Source of the DNA: Planctomycetota bacterium
GTDB lineage: Bacteria > Planctomycetota > Planctomycetia > Pirellulales > Pirellulaceae
DNA length: 32,018 nucleotides
Reading direction: 5' to 3'
Assembly (NCBI GenBank): GCA_027622275.1
Contig: JAQBZB010000080.1
Location: 1-32,018, forward strand
In this document: piece by piece, positions 16,951 through 25,103 of the stretch
How positions within the stretch are numbered: the first letter of the stretch is position 1
Layout of the letters: the number at the start of each line of letters is the position of its first letter
Program-made: the position numbers and the translations under genes
Notes under the pieces: model-generated
The model's input: only the letters and a program-made list of their open reading frames with translations
Database searches by the model: none
What the model was told of the DNA's origin: nothing

Positions 16951-17698
16951 ACGTTCCCTTCCCCAAGTTGTCCACCGGCCGCGGTTGCTTGCGGCCTTTC
17001 CGCATAGAGGACGGTAAGCTGATTCGACACGAGGGCCGGAGTATGAGGCAGGCACATGTCGTAGAGCGAGAAACCGAGGTCGCGCAGCAAGCGGCAGACT
17101 TCGACGGGGCTGGTGCCCAGATACGGATGCAGGTCCATCAGCAACACGACGCGCTCGTTGCGGGTCAGCGTATCGCGCGCGCCGGCGAGGACTTGCAGTT
17201 CCGCGCCCTCGACGTCGATCTTGATCACGTCCACGCGCTCGACGCCGAGTTCGCCGAGCACGGTATCAAGGCACCGCTGCCGAACTTCGATCGTGCCTTG
17301 AGCGCGTTGCGGCAAGCCCGGCAGCAGTGTGTGCCAGCCGCTCTTTTCGCCCAGGTGTAACAAGGCCGTTCCGTCACTGTCGCTCAAGGCCAATTCCAGC
17401 AGCGTGACGTTGGTGTAGGCGTTGGCCTGACGCTACGTCGAATGCACTGGCAATTCCAAGGTTCCGGCTCGAACACCAGCACTCGTCCCGTCCCGCGCAG
17501 CAGCTTGGCCGCCAACAGCGCGAAATAGCCCTTGTTGGTTCCCACATCGACAAAGGTCATGCCCGGTGTGAGCAGACTTTGCAACGCGCGAGTCTTCAGC
17601 GGCTCGTAGGTTCCTTCGACGCGCGCCCGCATCATCGGCGACTCGTCGATATCGAGAAAAATCTTGCCGCCAAGGTAGTCGTGCAGTTGGTGTGGCAT
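16947..17698 (-). pseudogene. FkbM-family methyltransferase, broken by a one-base deletion
   Basis: Two minus-strand frames (17698 to 17384, and a frame entered near 17430 that ends at 16947) make one FkbM-family SAM-dependent methyltransferase of about 250 residues. The first part has the SAM-binding motif FVDVGTNKGYF and VFEPEPWN. The second has LELALSDSDG and the family signature DVIKIDVEGAE. Restoring one base at about 17428-17432 (GTC-AG to GTC-GAG) joins them as RRSVEANAYTNVTLL, so a single-base loss is the simplest cause. FkbM enzymes O-methylate sugars or related small groups, which fits the glycan enzymes downstream. The start lies 21 bases after the LRR gene stop. A sequencing error is possible. 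Confidence 0.8.
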
Positions 17699-17719
17699 GG
17701 CCCAAGCAAGAACCGCCGC

Positions 17720-18962
17720 TCAGTTCAACGGCTGCATCTGTGGCGGAACTAACAGCAACGGTCGTGATTTGAAATGTTCTTTCAGTCTATCAATGCCATC
17801 CTTCGAAATGCCGGTACTATCGAGTGTCAAGTCATTGAGATGAGTGAATTTCATCAGGACTGGAATTGCATCGTCGTTCAATCCGTTCGTCACCGTGAGT
17901 CCCCGCAGTTTAGGCAGTGCGAGCAACCGTTCGAGTCCTCGGTGAGAAATCGTGCCTGGAAAGTAGAGGGAGTTCAGATTCGTCATACGAACGAGCGAAT
18001 CGAAGCAGGCGTCGGTCACTTTCGTTTGCCGCAAATCAAGCAGCGTGAGGTGAGGCATCGATTCCAGGTGTCGAATCCCCGCGTCCGTCACACCCTCTCC
18101 CAGGTACAGCCCGGTCAATCCTCCCATTTTGCTGTCGTGAATTAGACCAGCATCCGTAACCCCAGGACACGCCGCGATATTCAGAATGTACAGCTTCTGA
18201 AAGGGAACGAGACAAGGCATCGACTCGTCATTGAATCTCGCGGGAACCAGCAGATTGGTCAGCTCCGTCAATCGGCTCAAATGCTTAAATCCTTGGCCAG
18301 TGATCTGCGGCGTGAGAAAGGTGATCAGCGTTTGCATGTTGGTGAGACCGGCTAAACGCTTCAGTCCCTCGTCGGTCACTTGTGATCGGCCCAGGCTAAG
18401 CTTTGTCAGGCTGGTCGACCACTGCAAACGCTCGATTCCGGCATCCGTGATTCCCGGCGGAAGTGTGAGGTCCTCGATGTGTTTCAACTCGCCGACGTAG
18501 CGGAACCCTTCATCCGTGATCGCGTTGGCTGTGTCGGCGAAGTGGAGCCACCGCAGATCGGAAAAGTGTCTCAAAAGGGAAAAGGCTTGCGTCGCTAATA
18601 TGATCGTTTAGATCCAAGCTGCGGAGCGAGCGCAATTCCTTGGTGTGGGCGAGCCCGACATCGGTTACCCGAGTCCCCCACAAGCCAAGACCTTCAAGCT
18701 GTTTCAACTCGCCGACAGGCGGCATGTGCTGGTCGGTGAAGCCAGCGCGCGCGTTGTCGACGCGCAGAAATCTCGCAGCCCCGCCGGGCCATTCGACGAT
18801 CGTCGCGCCCGACTCGCGCAGTGCCGCGATCGCGGCAGCCTCCGCAGTCGTAGGTGCTCGCTTCGCGGCCTCTTCACGGCTGGCGATGTCGCTTGCGAAC
18901 GCAGGGAGAGACACTGACATCATTGCCAACGCGATCAAACGGAGAAAAACGTGGTACGTCAT
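17720..18962 (-). pseudogene. Exported leucine-rich repeat protein, frameshifted
   Basis: ATG at 18962 opens a frame with a signal peptide (MTYHVFLRLIALAMMSVSLPAFA) and the first leucine-rich repeats (LGLWGTRVTDVGL). It runs off after HISDASLFP. The repeats resume in another frame at 18574 (LRHFSDLRWLHFAD) and continue to 17720 with about eight more ITDAGL-type units. Removing one base from the AAAA at 18573-18576 (TTTT in the coding strand) restores SLFPLRHFSDL, so one extra base in a homopolymer is the lesion. The intact protein would have about 413 residues and be periplasmic or surface exposed. It begins 5 bases after the previous LRR gene. Either early decay or a homopolymer error. Confidence 0.75.
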
Positions 18963-18967
18963 GGGGC

Positions 18968-20191
18968 TCACCAAAATCGTGGGTTGCGTCCATCTAGCTC
19001 ACATACGCAGCCCGAAACGTTCGGGAAGAGACTTTGAAATCGTTGCAGACCTTCTTCGGTGACCTGGGTGCCTTCCAGCGTGAGCATACGGAGCCGTTTG
19101 ACCTTGGCGACGTGTTCGAGCGCCTTGTCCGTGTAGGGACCAGTCAGCATGAGATGATCGACCGTATAAGAGTCGTCGTCGAGACAAGCGAGCCCGTCGT
19201 CGCCAACGGTGGGCGGCAAAAAAAGTTCGGCGAAAAAGCGATGGTGCAGCATCGCCAAGCCGGCGCCGGTCACGTTCGTCTTGCGGAGATCAAGGCAGAT
19301 CTGCCGCATCATGTTCGCGATGTGCTGCATCCCAGCGTCCGTGATACCCGGACCGAGCTTGACGGAGCTTAGGAATCGAAGGCCGACGATGTGGCCCAGT
19401 CCCGCGTCGGTCGCTGCGGGATAGTCCGCTAACGACAGATTGCTACAGTATTGACACTTACCAAGGATTCTCAGCGTCTCGTCGTTGCAGTCTTTGGGAC
19501 CTAGCAGAATCTGGAAGGCAGGAAGATTCGGCAGTCCGCGCAACGCAGCCGTCGTTACTAAGTCGGACTCTGCGAGATAGAGCGTTCTGAGTTTCGAGTG
19601 TTTTGTGATTAACTTCTCGATTCCACGATTGGTGACTTGAGACGCCGCCACATCGAGGTTGCCGAGCATCGGCAAGCCAATCAGATGTGCAAGCCCGTCG
19701 TCCGTGATCTGTGGAGAGAGCCGGATGCCCATGAGGTTAGTCAATTTCGCCACGTGGGGCATACATGCGTCGGTCGCTTGCAGGGGCAATTCGAAGGATT
19801 TCAGTTTTTGAAGTACCGCAAAATTCTCGATCCCTACGTCCGTAATCTGATTGGGAATCTCATGAATCCAGTGAAGGTTTGGCAGCTTTCGTAGATGAAC
19901 GAGACCCGCATCGGTGACGTGCGGACTCCGAAGTTCTACCGACAGCATCTCTGGAAACGCTGGCATTAACGCCAGTTCGGCGTCACCACAACAGTCGCGC
20001 AGTTGCATCGACCGAATCGTTCCATCCGGGTTGCGATCAATCCATACCTTGTGATCTACGAGCCTTTCCAAGATCGCAGCTCGATCCGACAAGTCGGGTT
20101 CGTCGGCACAAGATGAGACGCCAAAGAACCAAGACGCCAGTACGACCGTTGAGACGGCGCGAATCATGGTGGAGTTGAAACTAGTCGTCAT
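18968..20191 (-). CDS. Exported leucine-rich repeat protein, TDAGL type
   Basis: A 407-residue protein. ATG at 20191 has GGGAG about 9 bases upstream; a second ATG at 20167 is possible. The N-terminus holds a hydrophobic export signal (MIRAVSTVVLASWFFGVSSC) that could be either a lipoprotein signal (Cys at the end) or an ordinary signal peptide. Residues 75-395 form about 12 leucine-rich repeats of the (I/V)TDAGLxxLxxLxxLxxL class, common in planctomycetes, and probably bind a protein or glycan. The gene overlaps the upstream Calx-beta gene by 11 bases and is followed after 5 bases by a second LRR gene of the same type. The pair look like diverged duplicates. Ligand unknown. Confidence 0.85.
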   Translation of the reverse strand: MTTSFNSTMIRAVSTVVLASWFFGVSSCADEPDLSDRAAILERLVDHKVWIDRNPDGTIRSMQLRDCCGDAELALMPAFPEMLSVELRSPHVTDAGLVHLRKLPNLHWIHEIPNQITDVGIENFAVLQKLKSFELPLQATDACMPHVAKLTNLMGIRLSPQITDDGLAHLIGLPMLGNLDVAASQVTNRGIEKLITKHSKLRTLYLAESDLVTTAALRGLPNLPAFQILLGPKDCNDETLRILGKCQYCSNLSLADYPAATDAGLGHIVGLRFLSSVKLGPGITDAGMQHIANMMRQICLDLRKTNVTGAGLAMLHHRFFAELFLPPTVGDDGLACLDDDSYTVDHLMLTGPYTDKALEHVAKVKRLRMLTLEGTQVTEEGLQRFQSLFPNVSGCVCELDGRNPRFW

Positions 20192-22490
20192 CTCTTATTT
20201 CTCCCACGCCCGAGGCTTTGGTGGCGTCGATTGTAACAAACGATCCTACACCGTTGGCGGACAGGTTTCCAAGCGTAATCTGAAAGTATTCGTCGTTCTC
20301 ATTTGCGCTATCCCCGAACACTCGAACTTTCATCACTTTCGAAGCACCGTCTGTACCTCCCAGATCGAACGGCCCGGGATCCAGTACCAAGTAGTCTTGG
20401 CCAACCGGTCCTGGCGACGCGGGATTGCCAGGACCGCCTGCCACCGTCGCCGATACGGTCACTGTTCGATCGATCGACTTGTCGACGCTAATCGTGAATG
20501 AGAGATCTGTCATTGTGCCCGCGGCACCCTCGACGGTGGAAGCCGAAGGGGTAATCGAAACTTTTGCGTAGTCATCCGCTTCGATCGTTGCCGTCAGGCT
20601 GCCCCCTCCCGACACAGCTCGATCATAGGAGTCAGCGACTCCAAAGGAGAGCCCGAACGTCTCGGTGAGTTCGACGAGAGTGTCAGGTGTGACGGCTACC
20701 GGGAGAACGACAAACATATCGCCAGCCTCCAGCGTTGCCGCCCCACCGCCCGTCTCTGTGTAGTCCAGATTAATCTGCGCGGTCCCGTTGGTCGTTGTGA
20801 CGGAAAGATCGATGTCGGTATCAACAGAAACAATGTGACCGGGGAACTCTTGATGAACCAATATCGCTCTGAATTCCAGCGCGCCCCAATCATCTTCCAG
20901 AGACGTCGGAGAAACCTCCTGCAAGGTGGCGCTGATTACCGTGGCGAGCCTCATCGTGCCAATGTCGTCATTTTCGATTGTGTCGGTAAAGGGTGTTGCA
21001 GTCGGTACGACACTTCGCCCACTCGCTGCCACGGAATCGATCTTGATCTGAAACGTCTCGTTCAGTTCAATCTTCCAATCAGGAGTCACGGGTATGTGGA
21101 ATGTTTCAATCTGAAAACCCTGTGAAATCGTGACGCTTGCGGGAACATCCCCGAAGTCGTTGTCCGACTACTTTGCGGTCCCGTCAATTGTACTCAGATT
21201 CACAACGACATCGACGTCCACTTGCTTGTCAATCTGCACGGAGTACAGACGAGTGTAGTCGACGGAAGTTCCTTCCGGGCCGTTCGTATAAGTGTGACCC
21301 ACGATCGTCGCCACGGCGTGGTCATCATTGTTAATCGTGCCTGTCGCTGTCCCGCCGCCGCCCGTTGCAGTTCCGCTTCCACTCGCCGATCCGGCACCGG
21401 AGCCAATTCCAATTCCAACACTGTTTCCGCTGCCGTCATGTACGGAATCCAGGTGCAGCGTAAACGTCTCGTTTCGTTCCACGATTTGATCCCAGGTGAG
21501 GGTGATGCCCACAGTCTTAGTTCCGCCAGTACCGGGACCGAAAGGCACGTGCCCATCACCGGTCGCCACGCCCAAGTAGTCCCAGGGGTAACTCGTAGGA
21601 CTCGCGGCCACGGCCGTGCCATTTTCCGTATGATAGTCCACCGTAAACCCACAGGGGGAGCTACCCGTGAAGGACAGTGTAAACGTAATTGTTCCCGCAT
21701 CCTCATCGGCCGATGCATCCGACACCGAAACGTACCCCGAAGCGGGCATTGTGCCGCTTCCCGAAGCGCTCCCGCCGCACGTGGCCGTGGCGGTTCCACT
21801 TCCATTTGCACCGCCCGATCCGTTCCCGGATGAACCGCCGGAGCCACTTGTCGACGCTCCGCCTTCTCCTTCGCCCATCATCCAAGCCGGCATCGCAGAG
21901 GCCCCTTGTGATGTGCTACTAACCGACGAATGCGGCAATTCGGCTCCCGTAACATTGAAACCTTGGCCGGAGCCGGAGCCGACGCCGGAACCGAGTTGGC
22001 TGATCGGGGAACTGAAGGACGAACTGGGATTGGAGAGCGGAGGTGATGGGGTGACGGGGTGACTGGGTGACGGGGTGACGAGTTGGTTGCTGGTGAAGAA
22101 GGCGTCGACGAAGGAGGCCGAAACCAGCAAGTTCGTTGTGGCTCGCGAGACAGGGGCGATGTCGAGACCTTCAAAGTCTTGCCTCAGCGCGACCCGCTCT
22201 TCGTTCGGCTCAAGATCGGTATCCGGCAGCGAGAAGCCGTTTTGCAACAACGGATTCGAGGGGCGGGCTCGAAGTGTGACCGCGTCGGATTCCGCTTCGA
22301 TCTCCTGGGGAACCAATTGTTCGTCGGGCAGCAGGTCGAAGGTGGCGGCAATGGCCGCGCCGGCCAGCAGGTCCAGAAAACCGCCGGGTAGGACGCGGCT
22401 TTCGAGTTGTTCAACGCCGTTGCGGATGAAACTTCGATGACTTCGTGTTCGCTTGTTGCGGTTCAACCGTTTGCGGCGTTGCTTGCTCAT
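20181..22490 (-). pseudogene. LEPR-like/Calx-beta surface protein with an internal TAG stop
   Basis: Two frames in the same register (22490 to 21168 and 21167 to 20181) read as one 769-codon gene interrupted by TAG at 21170-21168. Sequence resumes directly after the stop (SDNDFGDVPASVTISQGF), so the lesion is a nonsense change, not a shift. The N-terminus is basic and carries VEQLESRVLPGG, a LEPR-like motif typical of large planctomycete surface proteins. A Ser/Gly-rich low-complexity stretch follows, and then at least four Calx-beta-type domains with the usual endings (TGTINNDD, TDTIENDD, TATIEADD, VGEIRDDD) and NETF motifs. Calx-beta domains bind calcium and often occur in adhesins. It heads the five-gene operon and diverges from the sigma factor gene. 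Readthrough or a sequencing error is possible. Confidence 0.8.
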
Positions 22491-22822
22491 TTGAGCGGCT
22501 CCCAGTGGGAAAGAGTTTATGGTGCATGGTCGTGGAAGAGGGGCGCTCGCCCACGGATTTCATGGATGAAGGGATCTGGAGAGTAGAGGAATTGGTACTC
22601 GACGGGCTCGGAGGCCCATCGTACGGCACGAATTCCCGCCACGGAGTGTCGGGACTACTTTGAAACGATGTTCCTCTATTAGTCCTTACGCGCGAGAACG
22701 GCGTTTGGGACATCGTGCCGAAAATTATTTCAAAAATATTTTGCGGCTAGTGGAAATCCGCGGCGCGGCTTGCTACAAAGAGCGGTGTCTTATTCAGGGG
22801 AAGCAACAAGTGGGAGATTGGC
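22491..22822. promoter_or_regulatory. Divergent control region between the Calx-beta operon and the sigma factor gene
   Basis: This 332-base gap separates two outward-facing starts, at 22490 (minus) and 22823 (plus). It includes an unusually AT-rich patch at 22720-22742 with the palindrome AAAATATTTT at 22733-22742. On the minus strand GGAAC (22674-22670) is followed after 14 bases by GTC (22655-22653), loosely like an ECF promoter. Ribosome sites are GGGAG 8 bases before 22490 (minus) and GGGAG 6 bases before 22823 (plus). No gene is visible. Confidence 0.5.
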
Positions 22823-23410
22823 ATGGGAAAGGACAACCCGTTCTGCAAATTATGGAAGCGCGCTCGTAGCGGTGATCGAGATGCGCAGGCGGACCTTTAT
22901 CTCGAGTACGGGCCGCACTTGCGGCGCGTCATTCGACTGAAGCTGCGCGATTTGAAAATCGAGTGGGCCGTTGAACCGGACGATGTGCTCGACTCGTTTT
23001 TCATCCGGCTTTACAACGGCGGTGCGAAGATCAGCTTCAACGATGCACTCCACTCCACGAACTACTGCGAGCAGGCACTCCGCAACAAGTGCGTCCAGGT
23101 TCTTCGACGAGTGATCCCGCGATTGGCGACTAGCATCGAGGACTGTCCACCTGAACTGTTGGCCGATCCGCACGCGACCACCGACGAGGGCACACTGGAA
23201 TGGGATGAGCGGCTCGAACAAGCCTACTCACGGCTGACGCATCGCGAGCGAGAGATCTGCTGGCTCGAACTGGAAGGGCTGACGTGGGAAGAGATTGGCG
23301 CGAGATTGAACATCTCCCCCGCAGCCGTCAAGAAGGCGCATCAACGTGCCACGGATCGCGTCCGCGACGAGATTCTTGACAGGGTCGGAGTTGGAATCGA
23401 GATCTTGTGA
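22823..23410 (+). CDS. ECF-like RNA polymerase sigma factor
   Basis: A 195-residue protein with ATG at 22823 preceded by GGGAG. Residues 20-95 fit sigma region 2 (EYGPHLRRVIRLKLRD, PDDVLDSFFIRLY), the part that binds polymerase and the -10 element. Residues 130-185 form region 4, a helix-turn-helix (LTHREREICWLELEGLTWEE, then LNISPAAVKKAHQRATDRV) for the -35 element. Length and layout fit the ECF-like sigma-70 group that is expanded in planctomycetes. No anti-sigma gene is adjacent, so the control mechanism is not visible. Its divergent position suggests, but does not prove, that it acts on the Calx-beta/glycan operon. A REP-like element begins 2 bases after its stop. Confidence 0.88.
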   Translation: MGKDNPFCKLWKRARSGDRDAQADLYLEYGPHLRRVIRLKLRDLKIEWAVEPDDVLDSFFIRLYNGGAKISFNDALHSTNYCEQALRNKCVQVLRRVIPRLATSIEDCPPELLADPHATTDEGTLEWDERLEQAYSRLTHREREICWLELEGLTWEEIGARLNISPAAVKKAHQRATDRVRDEILDRVGVGIEIL

Positions 23411-23412
23411 TA

Positions 23413-23562
23413 TTTGGACTGCTGTGACTCGTCACCGCTTTCGTTCGCGGCAAAGCCGCTTCTTGTCTCGACGAGTTGACACGATTCGGAAAGTAGCTGC
23501 GCAGCAAATGGGAAGGCGGCGACAAAAAATGGGAAAGCGGCGACAAGTCGCCGCAGTCCAAA
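23413..23562. repeat. REP-like palindromic element, copy B
   Basis: Begins TTTGGACTGCTGTGACTCGT and ends with the complementary CGACAAGTCGCCGCAGTCCAAA, with the same borders as the element at 1535-1653 but a different centre. It includes a small internal repeat (AATGGGAAGGCGGCGACAAA, then AATGGGAAAGCGGCGACAAG). It starts 2 bases after the sigma factor stop codon and may end that transcript. Confidence 0.75.
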
Positions 23563-23590
23563 GCGCTGAAGTGCCTGCGGAAGGTATAAC

Positions 23591-23620
23591 TTGCAGCCGG
23601 TCGCGGTTCGTGGCTATGAT
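23591..23620 (+). promoter_or_regulatory. Candidate housekeeping promoter for the oxidoreductase gene
   Basis: TTGCAG at 23591-23596 and TATGAT at 23615-23620 are separated by 18 bases and lie about 62 bases before the ATG at 23683. Both hexamers are close to the sigma-70 consensus. It lies just outside the REP-like element. Confidence 0.45.
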
Positions 23621-23682
23621 AGCGGCTACGAAACGCAACTCATTCCTCTCCCGCCAAGATCCCCCACCTCAAGGAGTTCGAT

Positions 23683-24960
23683 ATGTCGGACCAAGCTTCT
23701 CGCCGTGACTTTCTGAAGAGTTCGAGTACCGCTGTTGTGGCCGGATCGCTGGCCGCGACCTTGGGCGCAAATCGGTCGGTGCATGCGTCCGGCAGCGATA
23801 CGCTGAAGGTCGGTTTGATCGGCTGTGGCGGACGCGGGAGCGGTGCCGCTCAGAACGCGATGCGAGCGGAAGAGCACGTCGAGTTGACGGCCATGGCGGA
23901 TGCTTTTGGCGATCAGTTGCAGCACGGCCGCGATATCCTCTCGCGACAACTCGGCAAACAGTACAAGGTGGACGACGATCACTGCTTTGTCGGGTTCGAT
24001 GCGTATAAGACGCTGCTCGAATCCGATGTCGATGTCGTGCTGCTGTGCACGCCTCCTCACTTCCGGCCGCTGCAACTCCGCGCCGCGATCGAAGCCGGCA
24101 AACACGTCTTCTGCGAGAAGCCCGTGGCGGTCGATCCGACCGGCGTCCGGCATGTGCTCGAGACCGTGAAGATGGCCAAGGAGAAGAACTTGACGATCGT
24201 GTCAGGGTTGTGCTGGCGCTATGACCACGGCGTACGGGCCACGATGCAACAGATCAAAGAAGAGAAAGCGATCGGCGATATCATCGCGATTCAGGAAAAC
24301 TATCTGACGGGCACGCTCTGGCACCGCGGACGCAAAGACGATTGGAGCGAGATGGAGTACCAGATGCGAAACTGGTTGTATTTCACTTGGCTCTCTGGCG
24401 ACCACATTGTCGAGCAGCACATTCACAGCCTCGACAAGTCGCTGTGGCTGAATGACGACGTTCCGCCTCTCAGTTGCACGGGACTCGGCGGCCGCCAAGT
24501 CCGCACCGGAGAGCAATGGGGGAATATCTATGATCACTTCGCCGTCTGTTACGAATGGGCCAACGGTGTGAAGACCTTTTCCTACACCCGGCAGATGGAA
24601 AACTGTAAGCCCGATGTAGAAGATTATGTGCTTGGCACCAAGGGACGAGCCAAGGTTCTCAAGAACAGCATCGAAGGCGAGACCACTTGGGAGTACAAGG
24701 GCGACAAGCCCAGCATGTACGATGTCGAGCATAAAGAGCTGTTCGCCGGCCTTCGCTCGGGCAATATCATCAACAACGGCGAGTACATGTGCTACAGCAC
24801 CTTGCTCGCGATTATGGGCCGCGAAGCTTGCTACACCGGCCAGACGATCACTTGGGAAGAGGCCCTGAACTCGAAGCAGAATCTCACGCCGGATGCTTAT
24901 GCCTGGGGAGAAATCTCCGTGCCGGCGGTGGCCGTGCCGGGCACCACGAAGTTCGCTTAA
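23683..24960 (+). CDS. Gfo/Idh/MocA-family oxidoreductase with Tat signal
   Basis: A 425-residue protein with CAAGGAG 7 bases before the ATG. Residues 1-34 are a twin-arginine signal (SRRDFLKSSSTAVVAGSLAA, then VHA), so the folded protein, probably with bound nucleotide, is exported. The Rossmann nucleotide motif is VGLIGCGGRGSG (about 45-56), and the family motif CEKPVAVD lies near 145. The C-terminal half (residues 170-425) is the usual beta-sheet substrate domain. Members oxidise or reduce sugars and inositols with NAD(P). Tat-exported forms are very numerous in planctomycetes and are thought to act on complex carbohydrate breakdown products. The substrate is unknown. It has its own promoter candidate and is probably transcribed alone, since its downstream neighbour is convergent. 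Confidence 0.9.
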   Translation: MSDQASRRDFLKSSSTAVVAGSLAATLGANRSVHASGSDTLKVGLIGCGGRGSGAAQNAMRAEEHVELTAMADAFGDQLQHGRDILSRQLGKQYKVDDDHCFVGFDAYKTLLESDVDVVLLCTPPHFRPLQLRAAIEAGKHVFCEKPVAVDPTGVRHVLETVKMAKEKNLTIVSGLCWRYDHGVRATMQQIKEEKAIGDIIAIQENYLTGTLWHRGRKDDWSEMEYQMRNWLYFTWLSGDHIVEQHIHSLDKSLWLNDDVPPLSCTGLGGRQVRTGEQWGNIYDHFAVCYEWANGVKTFSYTRQMENCKPDVEDYVLGTKGRAKVLKNSIEGETTWEYKGDKPSMYDVEHKELFAGLRSGNIINNGEYMCYSTLLAIMGREACYTGQTITWEEALNSKQNLTPDAYAWGEISVPAVAVPGTTKFA

Positions 24961-24966
24961 TCGATC

Positions 24967-25085
24967 CTCGTTCCCAGGCTCTGCCTGGGAACGCACTGCC
25001 CGCGAGGCTCCTGCCTCGCCATCTCTGGAGGAGCAGGCAGGAGCCTGCAAGACATGGCATTCCTAGGCGGGAGCCTGGGAACGAG
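24967..25085. repeat. Palindromic repeat between convergent genes
   Basis: The ends CTCGTTCCCAGGCTC and GAGCCTGGGAACGAG are perfect 15-base inverted copies. Inside are further hairpins (TTCCCAGGCTCTGCCTGGGAA; GAGGCTCCTGCCTC facing GGCAGGAGCC). It starts 6 bases after the oxidoreductase stop and ends 18 bases before the end of the convergent DnaA gene, so it could terminate both transcripts. It looks like a dispersed MITE-type repeat. Confidence 0.75.
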
Positions 25086-25103
25086 TTGACACGAGCTGGT
25101 GCG

